From the NCBI RefSeq assembly GCF_000161455.1, contig NZ_CM000745.1:4473386-4537385 (forward strand): a stretch of DNA of 64,000 bases, in the 5' to 3' direction. Both the position numbers and the translations under genes were made by a program. The stretch's first letter is position 1; each line of letters begins with the position of its first letter. The DNA comes from Bacillus pseudomycoides DSM 12442. GTDB taxonomy: Bacteria > Bacillota > Bacilli > Bacillales > Bacillaceae_G. Under the pieces are notes generated by a model. It was not told the DNA's origin and made no database searches. It was given only the letters and a program-made list of their open reading frames with translations. Of the stretch, positions 45,297 to 53,803 are shown piece by piece.

Positions 45297-46310
45297 TTAT
45301 TCTTGTGTAGAAGAAGAATCGCTAGATGATTCCGTAGAACCATTTGTTGATTTTTCTTCTTTTTTACCTTTTTCATCAGCTGCGCCATTTGTTGATTTCT
45401 CTTCTTTTTTACCTTTTTCGTCAGCTGAACCGCTTGTTGATTTCTCTTCTTTTTTACCTTTTTCGTCAGCTGAACCGCTTGTTGATTTCTCTTCTTTTTT
45501 ACCTTTTTCATCAGCAGAACCGCTTGTTGATTTCTCTTCTTTTTTACCTTTTTCATCAGCTGAACCGCTTGTTGATTTCTCTTCTTTTTTACCTTTTTCA
45601 TCAGCAGAACCATTTGTTTCTTTTGCTGCTCCTGCTTCTGCTTTTACGTCTGTCGCAAGTTTGTTAAGGTAACGCTCTGGATTGACAGCTACATTATCTT
45701 TACGAACTTCAAAGTGTACATGAGAACCTGCTTCCTTATTCATTGCACTTAGACCGGATTTTCCTAATACTTCACCTTGTGCAACTTTTGCACCTTTTTC
45801 TACTTTTACACTGCCCAAGCTTTGATAAGATGTTGCAAGACCATTTCCGTTATCCACTGTTACGACATAACCGAGAAGCGAATCTTTTTCAGCTTTTGTT
45901 ACTGTACCACTTAAAGCAGCTGTAACATCGAATTCTTTTCCATTTTTCGCAGCAACATCGATTCCTTTATTAGGAGAATATGTGTTGTTATAAAAGACAA
46001 GTGCTTGTTCTTGCTCCTCTTCTGCTGCTCCATCTTCATAAAACTTCTTCTTCACAACAACATCTACATTCTTTGCAGCTGGCATTTTCACAACTTCTGA
46101 AGACTTTGTTACTGGTACTACTGGATTTTCCGTTTGACCATACGGCGCACTTTGCTCTTTATTAGGCGCTTTCTTTGGATTAGCTGCCTGGAACCATAGA
46201 GCAACCGTCAAGATTACCGCTGCACATGCAATATAGATTGCCGGAAATACCCACCGTTTTTGAAATAAATGAACTACCTTTTGCGACTTTTTATTATTCC
46301 TTCCTCGCAT
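45297..46310 (-). CDS. spoIIQ: SpoIIQ-like forespore membrane protein with repeat tail
   Basis: This 337-residue protein has one membrane helix (about 21-40) and a LytM/M23 domain (about 100-215). The M23 His-x-x-x-Asp motif is degenerate: NKGID, with Asn114 in place of His, while HVHF (His197, His199) remains. It is therefore probably not an active endopeptidase, like B. subtilis SpoIIQ, which also lacks the first His and pairs with SpoIIIAH across the septum. The C-terminus carries six perfect or near-perfect 15-residue repeats, then a Ser-rich end. The repeat tail is not in B. subtilis. Start ATG is preceded by GAGGTGATG. It neighbours spoIIID and spoIID. Confidence 0.9.
   Translation of the reverse strand: MRGRNNKKSQKVVHLFQKRWVFPAIYIACAAVILTVALWFQAANPKKAPNKEQSAPYGQTENPVVPVTKSSEVVKMPAAKNVDVVVKKKFYEDGAAEEEQEQALVFYNNTYSPNKGIDVAAKNGKEFDVTAALSGTVTKAEKDSLLGYVVTVDNGNGLATSYQSLGSVKVEKGAKVAQGEVLGKSGLSAMNKEAGSHVHFEVRKDNVAVNPERYLNKLATDVKAEAGAAKETNGSADEKGKKEEKSTSGSADEKGKKEEKSTSGSADEKGKKEEKSTSGSADEKGKKEEKSTSGSADEKGKKEEKSTNGAADEKGKKEEKSTNGSTESSSDSSSTQE
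45345..45614. repeat. Six 45-bp tandem repeats inside spoIIQ
   Basis: Six in-frame copies encode [N/S]G[S/A]ADEKGKKEEKST. The inner four are almost identical, the outer ones differ at Asn/Ser and Ala/Ser codons. The period is a multiple of three, so copy-number change would keep the frame. This is a likely variable-number locus. Confidence 0.95.
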
Positions 46311-46444
46311 TCTATCATCACCTCAGCAATCATTTTGAACAATATTCATTCATCCTATACAACCTATAACTAATTACTTTTCGACAAAATCTGTAAAAAT
46401 ATGTATAGGAATTGCGAAATTTCCGAGGAAATGATAGAAAAAAG

Positions 46445-46474
46445 AAAAAACTGAGCGGATTGGCTCAGTTTTTT
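46445..46474 (-). terminator. Terminator of the ABC exporter operon
   Basis: AAAAAACTGAGC and GCTCAGTTTTTT pair perfectly with a six-base loop, directly after the permease stop. Confidence 0.93.
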
Positions 46475-47180
46475 AGTCTAGTTGTTTCTTTTTGTAAACG
46501 AAGAGGCAAACAATAATTGAAATGACTAACCAAATAGAGACATTGATTAGATCTGCAGCAATTGCAGAGAAGCCTTTCCCCTCCACAACACTTACGAACG
46601 CTTCAAAAATATGATTAGTCGGTAAATACGATAGTATGTTTTTCAAAATGTCATTTTTTATAACATTACTTAAAATTGGAGTCATGAGTAAGACCATTGC
46701 AACCGGTGATGCAATAACAGAAACTTGCACTAAATTTTTAGCTAAAAGAGCGATAATTGTCCCACATATGATGAACACTAATGTTCCTAATAACATTAAC
46801 AGAAACATGAACAACATATTCCCTTGTAAAACATCTAGTATAAATAAATTAAGAAAACTTATAACAAACGTTAAAACAATGATTGGTAGTGCTTTTCCAA
46901 TAATGATTTCAAATGGAGAAGCAGGAGATAGCATAAGCACTCGTAACGTATGTTTCTCCTTCTCTTCCGCAATAAGAGTTGCCTGTGAGATTGTTGTAAC
47001 CATACATAATATCATGACGATTACAAAGCCTCCCATAAACTCCTTCCCTTGTCCCATTTGCTTATAAAACAATGCCAATCCAAGTGGTAAAATCGCCATT
47101 AATAATATTTGTGCGTTATTCTTCAAATCCTGCATCTCTTTCCGTAAAATCGCCGATACACGTCTCATTGAAAATGTCAT
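46473..47180 (-). CDS. ABC-2 type transporter permease
   Basis: This 235-residue protein has six membrane helices and belongs to the ABC-2 (NatB/YhaP-like) permease family. Typical is AEEKEKHTLRVLMLSPASPFEIIIGKALP between helices two and three. The stop of the ATPase gene overlaps its start at 47180. The substrate is not predictable; relatives export peptides, antibiotics or sodium. Confidence 0.88.
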   Translation of the reverse strand: MTFSMRRVSAILRKEMQDLKNNAQILLMAILPLGLALFYKQMGQGKEFMGGFVIVMILCMVTTISQATLIAEEKEKHTLRVLMLSPASPFEIIIGKALPIIVLTFVISFLNLFILDVLQGNMLFMFLLMLLGTLVFIICGTIIALLAKNLVQVSVIASPVAMVLLMTPILSNVIKNDILKNILSYLPTNHIFEAFVSVVEGKGFSAIAADLINVSIWLVISIIVCLFVYKKKQLD

Positions 47181-48022
47181 TATAATCCCCTCCCAGTTAC
47201 TTCAATAAAGATATCTCCTAGTGTTGGCTCATAAGAATGAATCGATAATAATTCACCATTTTTCATCCACTCAGAAATACATTTTGCGCCTAATTCGTCT
47301 TTTTTCACTGTTTCTTTTTTCTTATCCTTTAGCACGACTTCGATCTTGTCTTTCGCGTATTGAAGTCTTAAATTTTCTGGTGTATCAAGTGCTACAATTT
47401 CCCCTCCACATAAGAAAGCAATGCGGTCACAAAGCGTTTCTGCTTCATCCATATTGTGCGTCGTTAAGAAAATCGTTGTTCCTTCTCTATTTAGGTCCTT
47501 TAAGATGTTATGAATGTTTTGGACGTTGACTGGATCAAGTGCTGATGTTGGTTCATCTAAGAAGAGAATATCCGGTTTATGCAGAATTGCTCGTGCTAGC
47601 GTAACGCGCTGCTTCATCCCTTTTGATAATTTTTTGACTGGTGTTTTTTTATCTTCTAATAAGTTCACTTGGGATAGTACTTCATCAATTCTTTCTTTAG
47701 GACAATCGTATAAGTCGCAAAATAATAGTAAGTTATCATAAATGCTAAGTCTTTCATATAGACCACTGTTATCTGTTAAAATACCAATTCGTTTGTAATC
47801 GATGCTGTTTGGACCTGTAATATCTTTTCCTAGTACTTTCACTTTTCCAACACTGTGAAGCAATTGGGAAGTTAAAATTTTCACTGTTGTTGTTTTCCCT
47901 GATCCACTTGGTCCTAGAAACCCGAAGATTTCTCCTTGCTTTACTTCAATACTTACATTTCGAAGTGCTGTTTTTTCATTAAAGGTTTTCATTACATCCT
48001 TCATTTCAATTGCCAATGTCAT
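47180..48022 (-). CDS. ABC transporter ATPase
   Basis: This 280-residue ATPase has FGFLGPSGSGKTTTVKIL (Walker A), KLSKGMKQRVTLARAIL (signature), DILFLDEPTSALDP (Walker B) and LTTHNMDEAETLCDRI (H-loop). It powers the ABC-2 permease encoded directly after it. The ABC-LytTR gene upstream is a likely regulator of this pair. AAAGGGGATGA precedes the ATG. Confidence 0.92.
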   Translation of the reverse strand: MTLAIEMKDVMKTFNEKTALRNVSIEVKQGEIFGFLGPSGSGKTTTVKILTSQLLHSVGKVKVLGKDITGPNSIDYKRIGILTDNSGLYERLSIYDNLLLFCDLYDCPKERIDEVLSQVNLLEDKKTPVKKLSKGMKQRVTLARAILHKPDILFLDEPTSALDPVNVQNIHNILKDLNREGTTIFLTTHNMDEAETLCDRIAFLCGGEIVALDTPENLRLQYAKDKIEVVLKDKKKETVKKDELGAKCISEWMKNGELLSIHSYEPTLGDIFIEVTGRGL

Positions 48023-48026
48023 TTTG

Positions 48027-48119
48027 TCATCCCCTTTGTTTTTCTTCTATAGATAATTTCGCTTCAGCGACTCGTTTGCCGCCTCGGCTTGTTGTGTTCG
48101 CTGTTCTTGGCTCAATCAT
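48027..48119 (-). CDS. Possible small ORF ahead of the ABC operon
   Basis: This 30-codon minus-strand frame reads MIEPRTANTTSRGGKRVAEA and ends SIEEKQRG, stopping five bases before the ATPase start. Codon use looks coding-like and the frame stays open upstream (LLRNPFVFH), but there is no clear ribosome site. It could be an upstream ORF tied to the ATPase, or a fragment of repeated sequence. No family is recognised. Confidence 0.3.
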   Translation of the reverse strand: MIEPRTANTTSRGGKRVAEAKLSIEEKQRG

Positions 48120-48148
48120 ATGAAAAACAAAGGGGTTACGCAGTAAAA

Positions 48149-48177
48149 TACCGGTAAAAGGAGTCTTTTTACCGGTG
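48149..48177 (-). terminator. Hairpin after the ABC-LytTR gene
   Basis: Ten-base arms ACCGGTAAAA and TTTTACCGGT with a seven-base loop lie 34 bases beyond the stop at 48211. On the minus strand it is followed by TATTTTACTG, a weak T run. It may end the regulator transcript or be an operator before the exporter genes. Confidence 0.55.
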
Positions 48178-48210
48178 AATGAATCCTATTTTCCGCTTAC
48201 TGGAGCATCA

Positions 48211-49218
48211 TTATAGTCCAATGACACCTTTTAATTCATCCATTCGACCTTTAGAAAGTGGAATAGAGCTTTTTCGTTCATCATCCAAGATTAAGCTAAA
48301 GCTATTACGAGTCCAAGTAATCACTTCTCGTACGCGCTGTAAGTTAACAAGATAAGAGCGGTGACATCGAAAGAATCCAAAACCTTTTAATCTTTCTTCT
48401 AACTCACTTAATGTTAACGCACATACAAAGTCCCCTTCGCGAACATGAATATGCGTTGTTCCATTTTGCGTTTCAATAAAATGAATTTCCATCGGATCAA
48501 GCAAAATGATTTTATCGTTCACTTTTGCTGGGATTCTTTCGAGCTTCATTTGCGGAATCATTTGAACGATATTTTCTTGATCTATCTCTTCCCCTTCTTC
48601 TTGTTCGATTTCTACTTTTTTAACGCCATCTGGATTTAATACATACACATCTTCTGTTAAAGAAAGTGCATCTGATAAAAAGGATGATGTAATAAAGATG
48701 GCCTTCCCTTGTTCTTTCATCTTCATAATTGCTTTTCGAATGATAATTGTGCTCTCTATATCTACATTTTGCTCTGGCTCTTCAAAAATAATTAAATCCG
48801 GATTATGAATCATGACCCGCCCAATGTGAAGACGGCGTTTTTCAGAAAATGATAGCTTTTCAATTTTGACGTTCATTTTATCTAGTAAACCAACATACTG
48901 GACAACTTCTTCTATGCTAATATTCGAGTCATACAATCCGGATAAAAAGGCGAAGTATTCTTTTACTTTTAAGCGGTTATATGCCTCATCTTTTAAAAAA
49001 CAAAAACCAATGCGCGAGTAGACTTGCTTTTGAATCGGTTCCCCGTCAAATAAAACACTTCCAGCCGATGCCTCTTCTTCACCGATTATAATGCGGTGTA
49101 AAATCTTCGCCGTATGATTGTTACATTGCAGCACAACACATTGCCCTTTTTCAATTTCAAGCTGAATCGCCTGCAACTGGTTCGTCTTACCCAATTGTTT
49201 TAACTCCAATAACGCCAT
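48211..49218 (-). CDS. ABC ATPase-like/LytTR fusion transcriptional regulator
   Basis: This 335-residue protein has an ABC ATPase-like N-terminus (about 1-215) and a C-terminal LytTR DNA-binding domain (about 236-335) with HFIETQNGTTHIHV, GFFRCHRSYLVNLQRV and SIPLSKGRMDELK. The ATPase part keeps the signature-like FSEKRRLHIGRVMIHNPDLI and IFEEPEQNVD. Its Walker A is lost: LQCNNHTAKIL stands where GxxGxGKST should be. It therefore probably does not hydrolyse ATP normally. It likely controls the ABC exporter genes downstream. The start has GGAGGAG upstream. Confidence 0.9.
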   Translation of the reverse strand: MALLELKQLGKTNQLQAIQLEIEKGQCVVLQCNNHTAKILHRIIIGEEEASAGSVLFDGEPIQKQVYSRIGFCFLKDEAYNRLKVKEYFAFLSGLYDSNISIEEVVQYVGLLDKMNVKIEKLSFSEKRRLHIGRVMIHNPDLIIFEEPEQNVDIESTIIIRKAIMKMKEQGKAIFITSSFLSDALSLTEDVYVLNPDGVKKVEIEQEEGEEIDQENIVQMIPQMKLERIPAKVNDKIILLDPMEIHFIETQNGTTHIHVREGDFVCALTLSELEERLKGFGFFRCHRSYLVNLQRVREVITWTRNSFSLILDDERKSSIPLSKGRMDELKGVIGL

Positions 49219-49295
49219 GTTTTCTCCTCCAGATGAGTTTTTATCTCATTATACCAAACAGTTAATGGAAGATTATGATATTTATCTCAAAAATA

Positions 49296-49321
49296 AAAAG
49301 GAGCTAAATTAGCTCCTTTTT
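49296..49321 (-). terminator. Terminator after the acyl-CoA synthetase gene
   Basis: AAAAGGAGCTAA pairs with TTAGCTCCTTTT around a very small loop, with A and T runs on each side. It lies 22 bases after the stop at 49344 and could work in both directions. Confidence 0.9.
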
Positions 49322-49343
49322 GATTGATTTTAACATACAACTA

Positions 49344-50960
49344 TTACTGCTGCTTCACCATATAACTTTTCAGCTGATCACGAAGTGCCCTTTTCAGGAA
49401 TTTCCCGACAGATGTTTTTGGAATCTCTTCCACGAATAAAATGTCATCCGGCATCCACCATTTCGGGAACTGGTCTTCTAATAATGCATAGAGCTCCTCT
49501 TGTTCTACTGTTTGTCCTTCTTTTAAGACAACGCAGGCAACAGGGCGTTCTTGCCATTTTTCATGTGGCACGGCAACGACAGATGCCTCTAGTACTTTGT
49601 CATGTGCCATTAAAGCGTTCTCTAAATCAACGGAGGAAATCCATTCACCGCCGCTTTTAATTAAATCTTTCGTACGGTCAGCAATTTTAATAAACCCTTC
49701 TGGATCAACAGTTACAATATCTCCTGTATGTAACCAGCCATCCTGCATGGAATCTGCTGTACGTTCATCGTTATAATAACTACCCGCAATCCACGGTCCG
49801 CGCAGGCAAAGCTCTCCCATTTCTTCACCATCCCATTTGATCTCCCCTTCTTGACCAATTACCTTCATTTCAAGGCCTGGGAATAAGTATCCTTGGCGGG
49901 AGCGTAGTTCATAATATTCTTCTTTCGGTAAATCGCGCTGATATGACTTTGGACAGTTAATTACAACAGCTGGGCTTGTTTCTGTCATTCCATATATTTG
50001 CCTAAAAGCAATTCCATATTTCTCCTCATATGTGCGAATCATGCTTCCTGGTGCTGCTGATCCACCTGACCATATCGTACGAATACTACTAATATCATAC
50101 GGATATTTTTCAAGCTCTTGCAGTAACCCAATCCAAATTGTTGGTACACCAGCAGTAATTGTCACTTTCTCACGCTCAATAAGCTGAGCTAATATTTCCG
50201 GTGTAAAGTGTGGTCCTGGTAAGACGAGCTTTGTGCCGAACCATGTACCTGCAAACGGAAGCCCCCATGCGTTTACATGGAACATCGGAACGACAGGCAT
50301 ACAAGTGTCTACTTCTGATAGATTCCCGCCGTCCACAAGGCCGAGCGTATAACTATGGAGTGCAATACTACGGTGTGTATACACAACGCCTTTCGGTTTT
50401 CCGGTCGTTGCGGAAGTATAGCACATACCCGCAGGTTCTTTTTCATCTAAGTCTGTTATGAATGGGAATGTTTCGTCGCCTTCTTCGAGTAGTTTGTCGT
50501 AATGATATACTGGTGATAGTGTTGTGTGAGGTAGTTCGTGATCATCTGTCATAATAATAAATGCTTTCACATGAGGAATTTCGTGTTGAATACTTTCTAA
50601 TACAGGAACCATATCTTCATCAACGAGAATGATTTTATCTTCAGCATGGTTAATGATATAAGAAATATGCTCTGCGGAGAGCCGTAAGTTAATCGTATGT
50701 AACACCGCCCCAATTCCTGGAATTGCAAAATATGCTTCCAAATGGCGGTGATGATTCCAAGCGATTGTTCCAACTTTGTCCCCTCTATCAATCCCCATTT
50801 TATTTAGTACTCTAGCAAGCCGTCTTGTCCGCTTCGCAATCTCTCCGTATGTTAATATTTGAATACGCGATGCAGTGCGCGAAACAACTTCCTTTTTTGA
50901 AAAATATTTCTCCGCTCGTTCCATCATTGCTGGAATGAGAAGTGGTACATCCATCATCAT
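49344..50960 (-). CDS. Fatty-acid/medium-long-chain acyl-CoA ligase (AMP-binding)
   Basis: This 538-residue ANL-family enzyme shows the P-loop CYTSATTGKPKGVVYTH, the IYGMTETSPAVVIN motif, GWLHTGDIVTVDPEGFIKI, DRTKDLIKSGGEWISSVDLE and the catalytic Lys in TSVGKFLKRALR. It activates a fatty acid to acyl-AMP and then to acyl-CoA. The order and length match the YngI/AlkK-like acyl-CoA synthetases. It is a stand-alone gene with its own terminator. Chain-length preference is not readable from sequence. Confidence 0.9.
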   Translation of the reverse strand: MMMDVPLLIPAMMERAEKYFSKKEVVSRTASRIQILTYGEIAKRTRRLARVLNKMGIDRGDKVGTIAWNHHRHLEAYFAIPGIGAVLHTINLRLSAEHISYIINHAEDKIILVDEDMVPVLESIQHEIPHVKAFIIMTDDHELPHTTLSPVYHYDKLLEEGDETFPFITDLDEKEPAGMCYTSATTGKPKGVVYTHRSIALHSYTLGLVDGGNLSEVDTCMPVVPMFHVNAWGLPFAGTWFGTKLVLPGPHFTPEILAQLIEREKVTITAGVPTIWIGLLQELEKYPYDISSIRTIWSGGSAAPGSMIRTYEEKYGIAFRQIYGMTETSPAVVINCPKSYQRDLPKEEYYELRSRQGYLFPGLEMKVIGQEGEIKWDGEEMGELCLRGPWIAGSYYNDERTADSMQDGWLHTGDIVTVDPEGFIKIADRTKDLIKSGGEWISSVDLENALMAHDKVLEASVVAVPHEKWQERPVACVVLKEGQTVEQEELYALLEDQFPKWWMPDDILFVEEIPKTSVGKFLKRALRDQLKSYMVKQQ

Positions 50961-51070
50961 ATTTCATGCCCCCTGTTATTATTTTATATATACACATACA
51001 ACTGTATTATAACACAACAAAACGAGACAAAAGCCGTTAACATTTCTTTCGTTTTCTACAAATAATGACA

Positions 51071-51098
51071 AAAGGAGCTCATTGGGATGAGCTCCTTT
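51071..51098 (-). terminator. Terminator beyond spoIID
   Basis: Twelve-base arms AAAGGAGCTCAT and ATGAGCTCCTTT enclose a four-base loop; on the minus strand TTGTCATT follows. It lies about 100 bases after the spoIID stop and ahead of the acyl-CoA ligase promoter. Confidence 0.8.
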
Positions 51099-51201
51099 GT
51101 TGTCAAATAATCACTAAGTTTTGTCGAACGGTTGATATATTCCAAAAAGCGCCGATATATTTTCAAACGAGCAGCGCCCAACTGTCAGTAACCCTTAAGC
51201 A

Positions 51202-52215
51202 TCAGTTCTTCGCCATTAACTTTCCTTCATACTCGTTTAGCGTTTTAATTTCGATACCTTTATAGTAATGAGCAACAATATCCGTATATCCTTTTCCTTC
51301 TTTCGCCATTCCATTGGCACCATACTGGCTCATGCCAACGCCATGGCCGAAACCTTTCGTTGTGACGACAATGCTCTTTCCTTGTTGTTTCCATGTAAAG
51401 TCAGAGGAGCGTAATCCCAGTTTTGTTCTTACTTCTTTCCCTGTTAATACCTTTCCTTGAAACTCTACATCCTTCACCCGTTTTCCTTCTGTACGGTCTT
51501 TAATATTACCGACTTTTCCATTTGCAAGCACCTTTACGCCAAGACGCTTTTGAAAATCATCTACAGTAAAAGTTTGCTCACTCGCAAATTTTGGAGAAGC
51601 TTGATCCCATGGACTGTCTACGCTTTTTAAATATGGTAAGTCGCTCCCCCAGTAGTCTGCAGCATTTTCTGTATAACCGTTACTTGTTGAGAAGAAGGAC
51701 GCCGTAATGGGACTACCATCATAGGTTAAAACTTGTCCGGCTGTTTTAGACACAGCTTCTTCAATCTTCTTCAAATTTTTCTCATAATCTTTGCCCCATG
51801 TCTTCTTTAGCTCTTCTTTACTGTTGTACACTTGATCATTAACCGTATCTGTCACATCCGCATTGTTTTTCTTACTTCCGCCTAGCATACGCTGTACAAT
51901 AAATGTTCTCGCTGCCAATGCCTGTGCTTTTAATGCCTCCATTTCAAAGCTAGCATTCATCTCAGAAGCTACTACACCTGTAACATACTCTTCCATCGGC
52001 ATCGTTTCTACCTTCTTTTGTGCATTACGATACACAGTAACTTGGACAGCAGTATTTACCTTTTTAGGAGCTGGCACACTTTGCATGGCTGGAGGATGTT
52101 CGGGCGGCTGACTTACTTTCGCTTTCGTAAACGGAATAACAAGTACGGTCGGTACAATAATGACGAGCGCCACTAAGAGCGCCATTGTAATGAAAAGTGG
52201 CTTTGAAATTTTCAT
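51202..52215 (-). CDS. spoIID: Stage II sporulation protein D (peptidoglycan lytic transglycosylase)
   Basis: This 337-residue SpoIID has one N-terminal membrane helix (about 8-28) and the SpoIID domain. The catalytic motif is MEEYVTGVVASEM, in which Glu85 corresponds to the catalytic Glu of B. subtilis SpoIID. DQVYNS, AAFFSTSNGYTENA-like and GFGHGVGMSQYGANGMAKEG complete the family pattern. It cleaves denuded glycan strands during engulfment with SpoIIP and SpoIIM. It follows murA as in B. subtilis. Confidence 0.97.
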   Translation of the reverse strand: MKISKPLFITMALLVALVIIVPTVLVIPFTKAKVSQPPEHPPAMQSVPAPKKVNTAVQVTVYRNAQKKVETMPMEEYVTGVVASEMNASFEMEALKAQALAARTFIVQRMLGGSKKNNADVTDTVNDQVYNSKEELKKTWGKDYEKNLKKIEEAVSKTAGQVLTYDGSPITASFFSTSNGYTENAADYWGSDLPYLKSVDSPWDQASPKFASEQTFTVDDFQKRLGVKVLANGKVGNIKDRTEGKRVKDVEFQGKVLTGKEVRTKLGLRSSDFTWKQQGKSIVVTTKGFGHGVGMSQYGANGMAKEGKGYTDIVAHYYKGIEIKTLNEYEGKLMAKN

Positions 52216-52420
52216 CTTTTTCCCCCACTATGAAATTAGACTCATTTCATTCTTATGGAACGTGACAAGCTTTTAGAACATATCGGGAGGAACTTCTGCA
52301 AAGGGAAAATATAAAGTACTGATATGACAGGATGCAATCTCAAAGGAAAGAATTTTCTAAATTTTTCAGGTGGACAGGCATAAAAAAGGAATTTGTTGAC
52401 TATAACAATAATAGCCCAAT

Positions 52421-52456
52421 AAAAATAGCCTCTATGTCAAAAAGACATAGAGACTA
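52421..52456 (-). terminator. Terminator after murA
   Basis: Arms TAGCCTCTATGTC and GACATAGAGACTA (one G-T pair) with a five-base loop, followed on the minus strand by TTTTTATT. It lies just after the stop at 52464. Confidence 0.92.
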
Positions 52457-52463
52457 CTCAAAC

Positions 52464-53768
52464 TTAAGCGTGAAGGTCAGAAACTTGTTGCTTCGTCACT
52501 TCTTCTACTTTTTCATTTACACGTTCAATTGTTGCACCTAATGCAGCTAGTTTCTCATGGAAGTTTACATATCCACGATCAAGGTGTTTTAATTCTGTTA
52601 CACGTGTGTAACCATCTGATACTAAACCAGCTAGAATTAATGCCGCTGCAGCACGTAAGTCAGTTGCTGCTACTTCTGCACCTTGTAAGTTGTTAGGTCC
52701 ATTCATAATAACAGAACGGCCTTCAATTTTGATGTCTGCATTCATACGACGGAATTCTTCCACATGCATGAAGCGGTTTTCAAATACCGTTTCTGTAATC
52801 ATGCTTGTTCCATCCGCATGTAATAACAATGCCATCATTTGTGATTGCATGTCTGTTGGGAAACCTGGATGAGGCATTGTTTTAATATCAACGGCTTTTA
52901 ATTTACTTGGGCCGATAACACGTACGCCTTCGTTTTCCTCAATAACCTTAACACCCATTTCTTCCATTTTCGCTGTGATAGAACGTAAATGTTCTGGTAC
53001 AGCATTTTCAATTAAGATGTCTCCACCAGTAATTGCTGCTGCAACCATAAACGTTCCTGCTTCAATACGGTCAGGAATAATAGAATGGTGTGCACCATAT
53101 AATTTATCAACGCCTTCGATACGAATCGTTCCAGTTCCAGCTCCGCGTACTTTTGCTCCCATTGCATTTAAGAAGTTAGCTAAGTCAACGATTTCTGGTT
53201 CTTTTGCTGCGTTTTCAAGTACTGTTGTCCCTTTTGCTAATGTAGCAGCAGACATAATGTTTTCTGTTGCACCTACGCTTGGGAAGTCTAAGTAAATTTT
53301 CGCGCCTTGTAATTGTCCATCTACATAAGCTTCAACAAAGCCATTACCAACTTTTACTTTCGCTCCCATTGCTTCGAAGCCTTTTAAATGTTGGTCAATT
53401 GGACGTGAACCAATTGCACATCCACCAGGAAGTGCAATACGAGCACGACCATTACGTGCTAATAGTGGTCCCATTACTTGAACGGACGCACGCATTTTAC
53501 GTACATATTCAAATGGTGCTTCAATATTTAACTCCTTTGAAGCATCAATTGTTACTTGGTTATTTTCAAATACGACTTCAGCATTTAAATGACGTAATAC
53601 CTCATTAATTGTGTATACATCAGACAAAACTGGTACTTCAGATAGTACATTCTTTCCGTCACTCGCTAATAGGGCTGCAGCGATTATAGGTAATACAGCA
53701 TTTTTTGCGCCCTCAACACGCACTGTGCCATTCAACCGCTTTCCGCCACGGACGATGATTTTTTCCAA
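52464..53768 (-). CDS. murA: UDP-N-acetylglucosamine 1-carboxyvinyltransferase MurA
   Basis: This 434-residue enzyme opens KIIVRGGKRLNGTVRVEGAK, followed by NAVLPIIAAALL. The catalytic Cys117 is in LPGGCAIGSRPIDQHLKG, so fosfomycin would be expected to bind it. PHPGFPTDMQSQMMALL and DLRAAAALILAGL close the pattern. It performs the first committed step of peptidoglycan synthesis. Position beside ywmB and spoIID identifies it as the murAA orthologue rather than the second MurA. The last residues EEVTKQQVSDLHA are a species-specific tail. Confidence 0.96.
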   Translation of the reverse strand: MEKIIVRGGKRLNGTVRVEGAKNAVLPIIAAALLASDGKNVLSEVPVLSDVYTINEVLRHLNAEVVFENNQVTIDASKELNIEAPFEYVRKMRASVQVMGPLLARNGRARIALPGGCAIGSRPIDQHLKGFEAMGAKVKVGNGFVEAYVDGQLQGAKIYLDFPSVGATENIMSAATLAKGTTVLENAAKEPEIVDLANFLNAMGAKVRGAGTGTIRIEGVDKLYGAHHSIIPDRIEAGTFMVAAAITGGDILIENAVPEHLRSITAKMEEMGVKVIEENEGVRVIGPSKLKAVDIKTMPHPGFPTDMQSQMMALLLHADGTSMITETVFENRFMHVEEFRRMNADIKIEGRSVIMNGPNNLQGAEVAATDLRAAAALILAGLVSDGYTRVTELKHLDRGYVNFHEKLAALGATIERVNEKVEEVTKQQVSDLHA

Positions 53769-53803
53769 TTTATTCCCCTCCGTGTCCTTTTTTCAATATC
53801 TAT

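Noticed and set aside
45345..45614. Regular repeats considered as CRISPR
   Set aside because: Repeats are contiguous, in frame and protein-coding, with no spacers or cas genes.
45344..45667. Plus-strand frame of Leu/Phe repeats opposite spoIIQ, and a Lys-rich minus frame in another phase
   Set aside because: Both are shadows created by the 45-bp repeats of the real gene.
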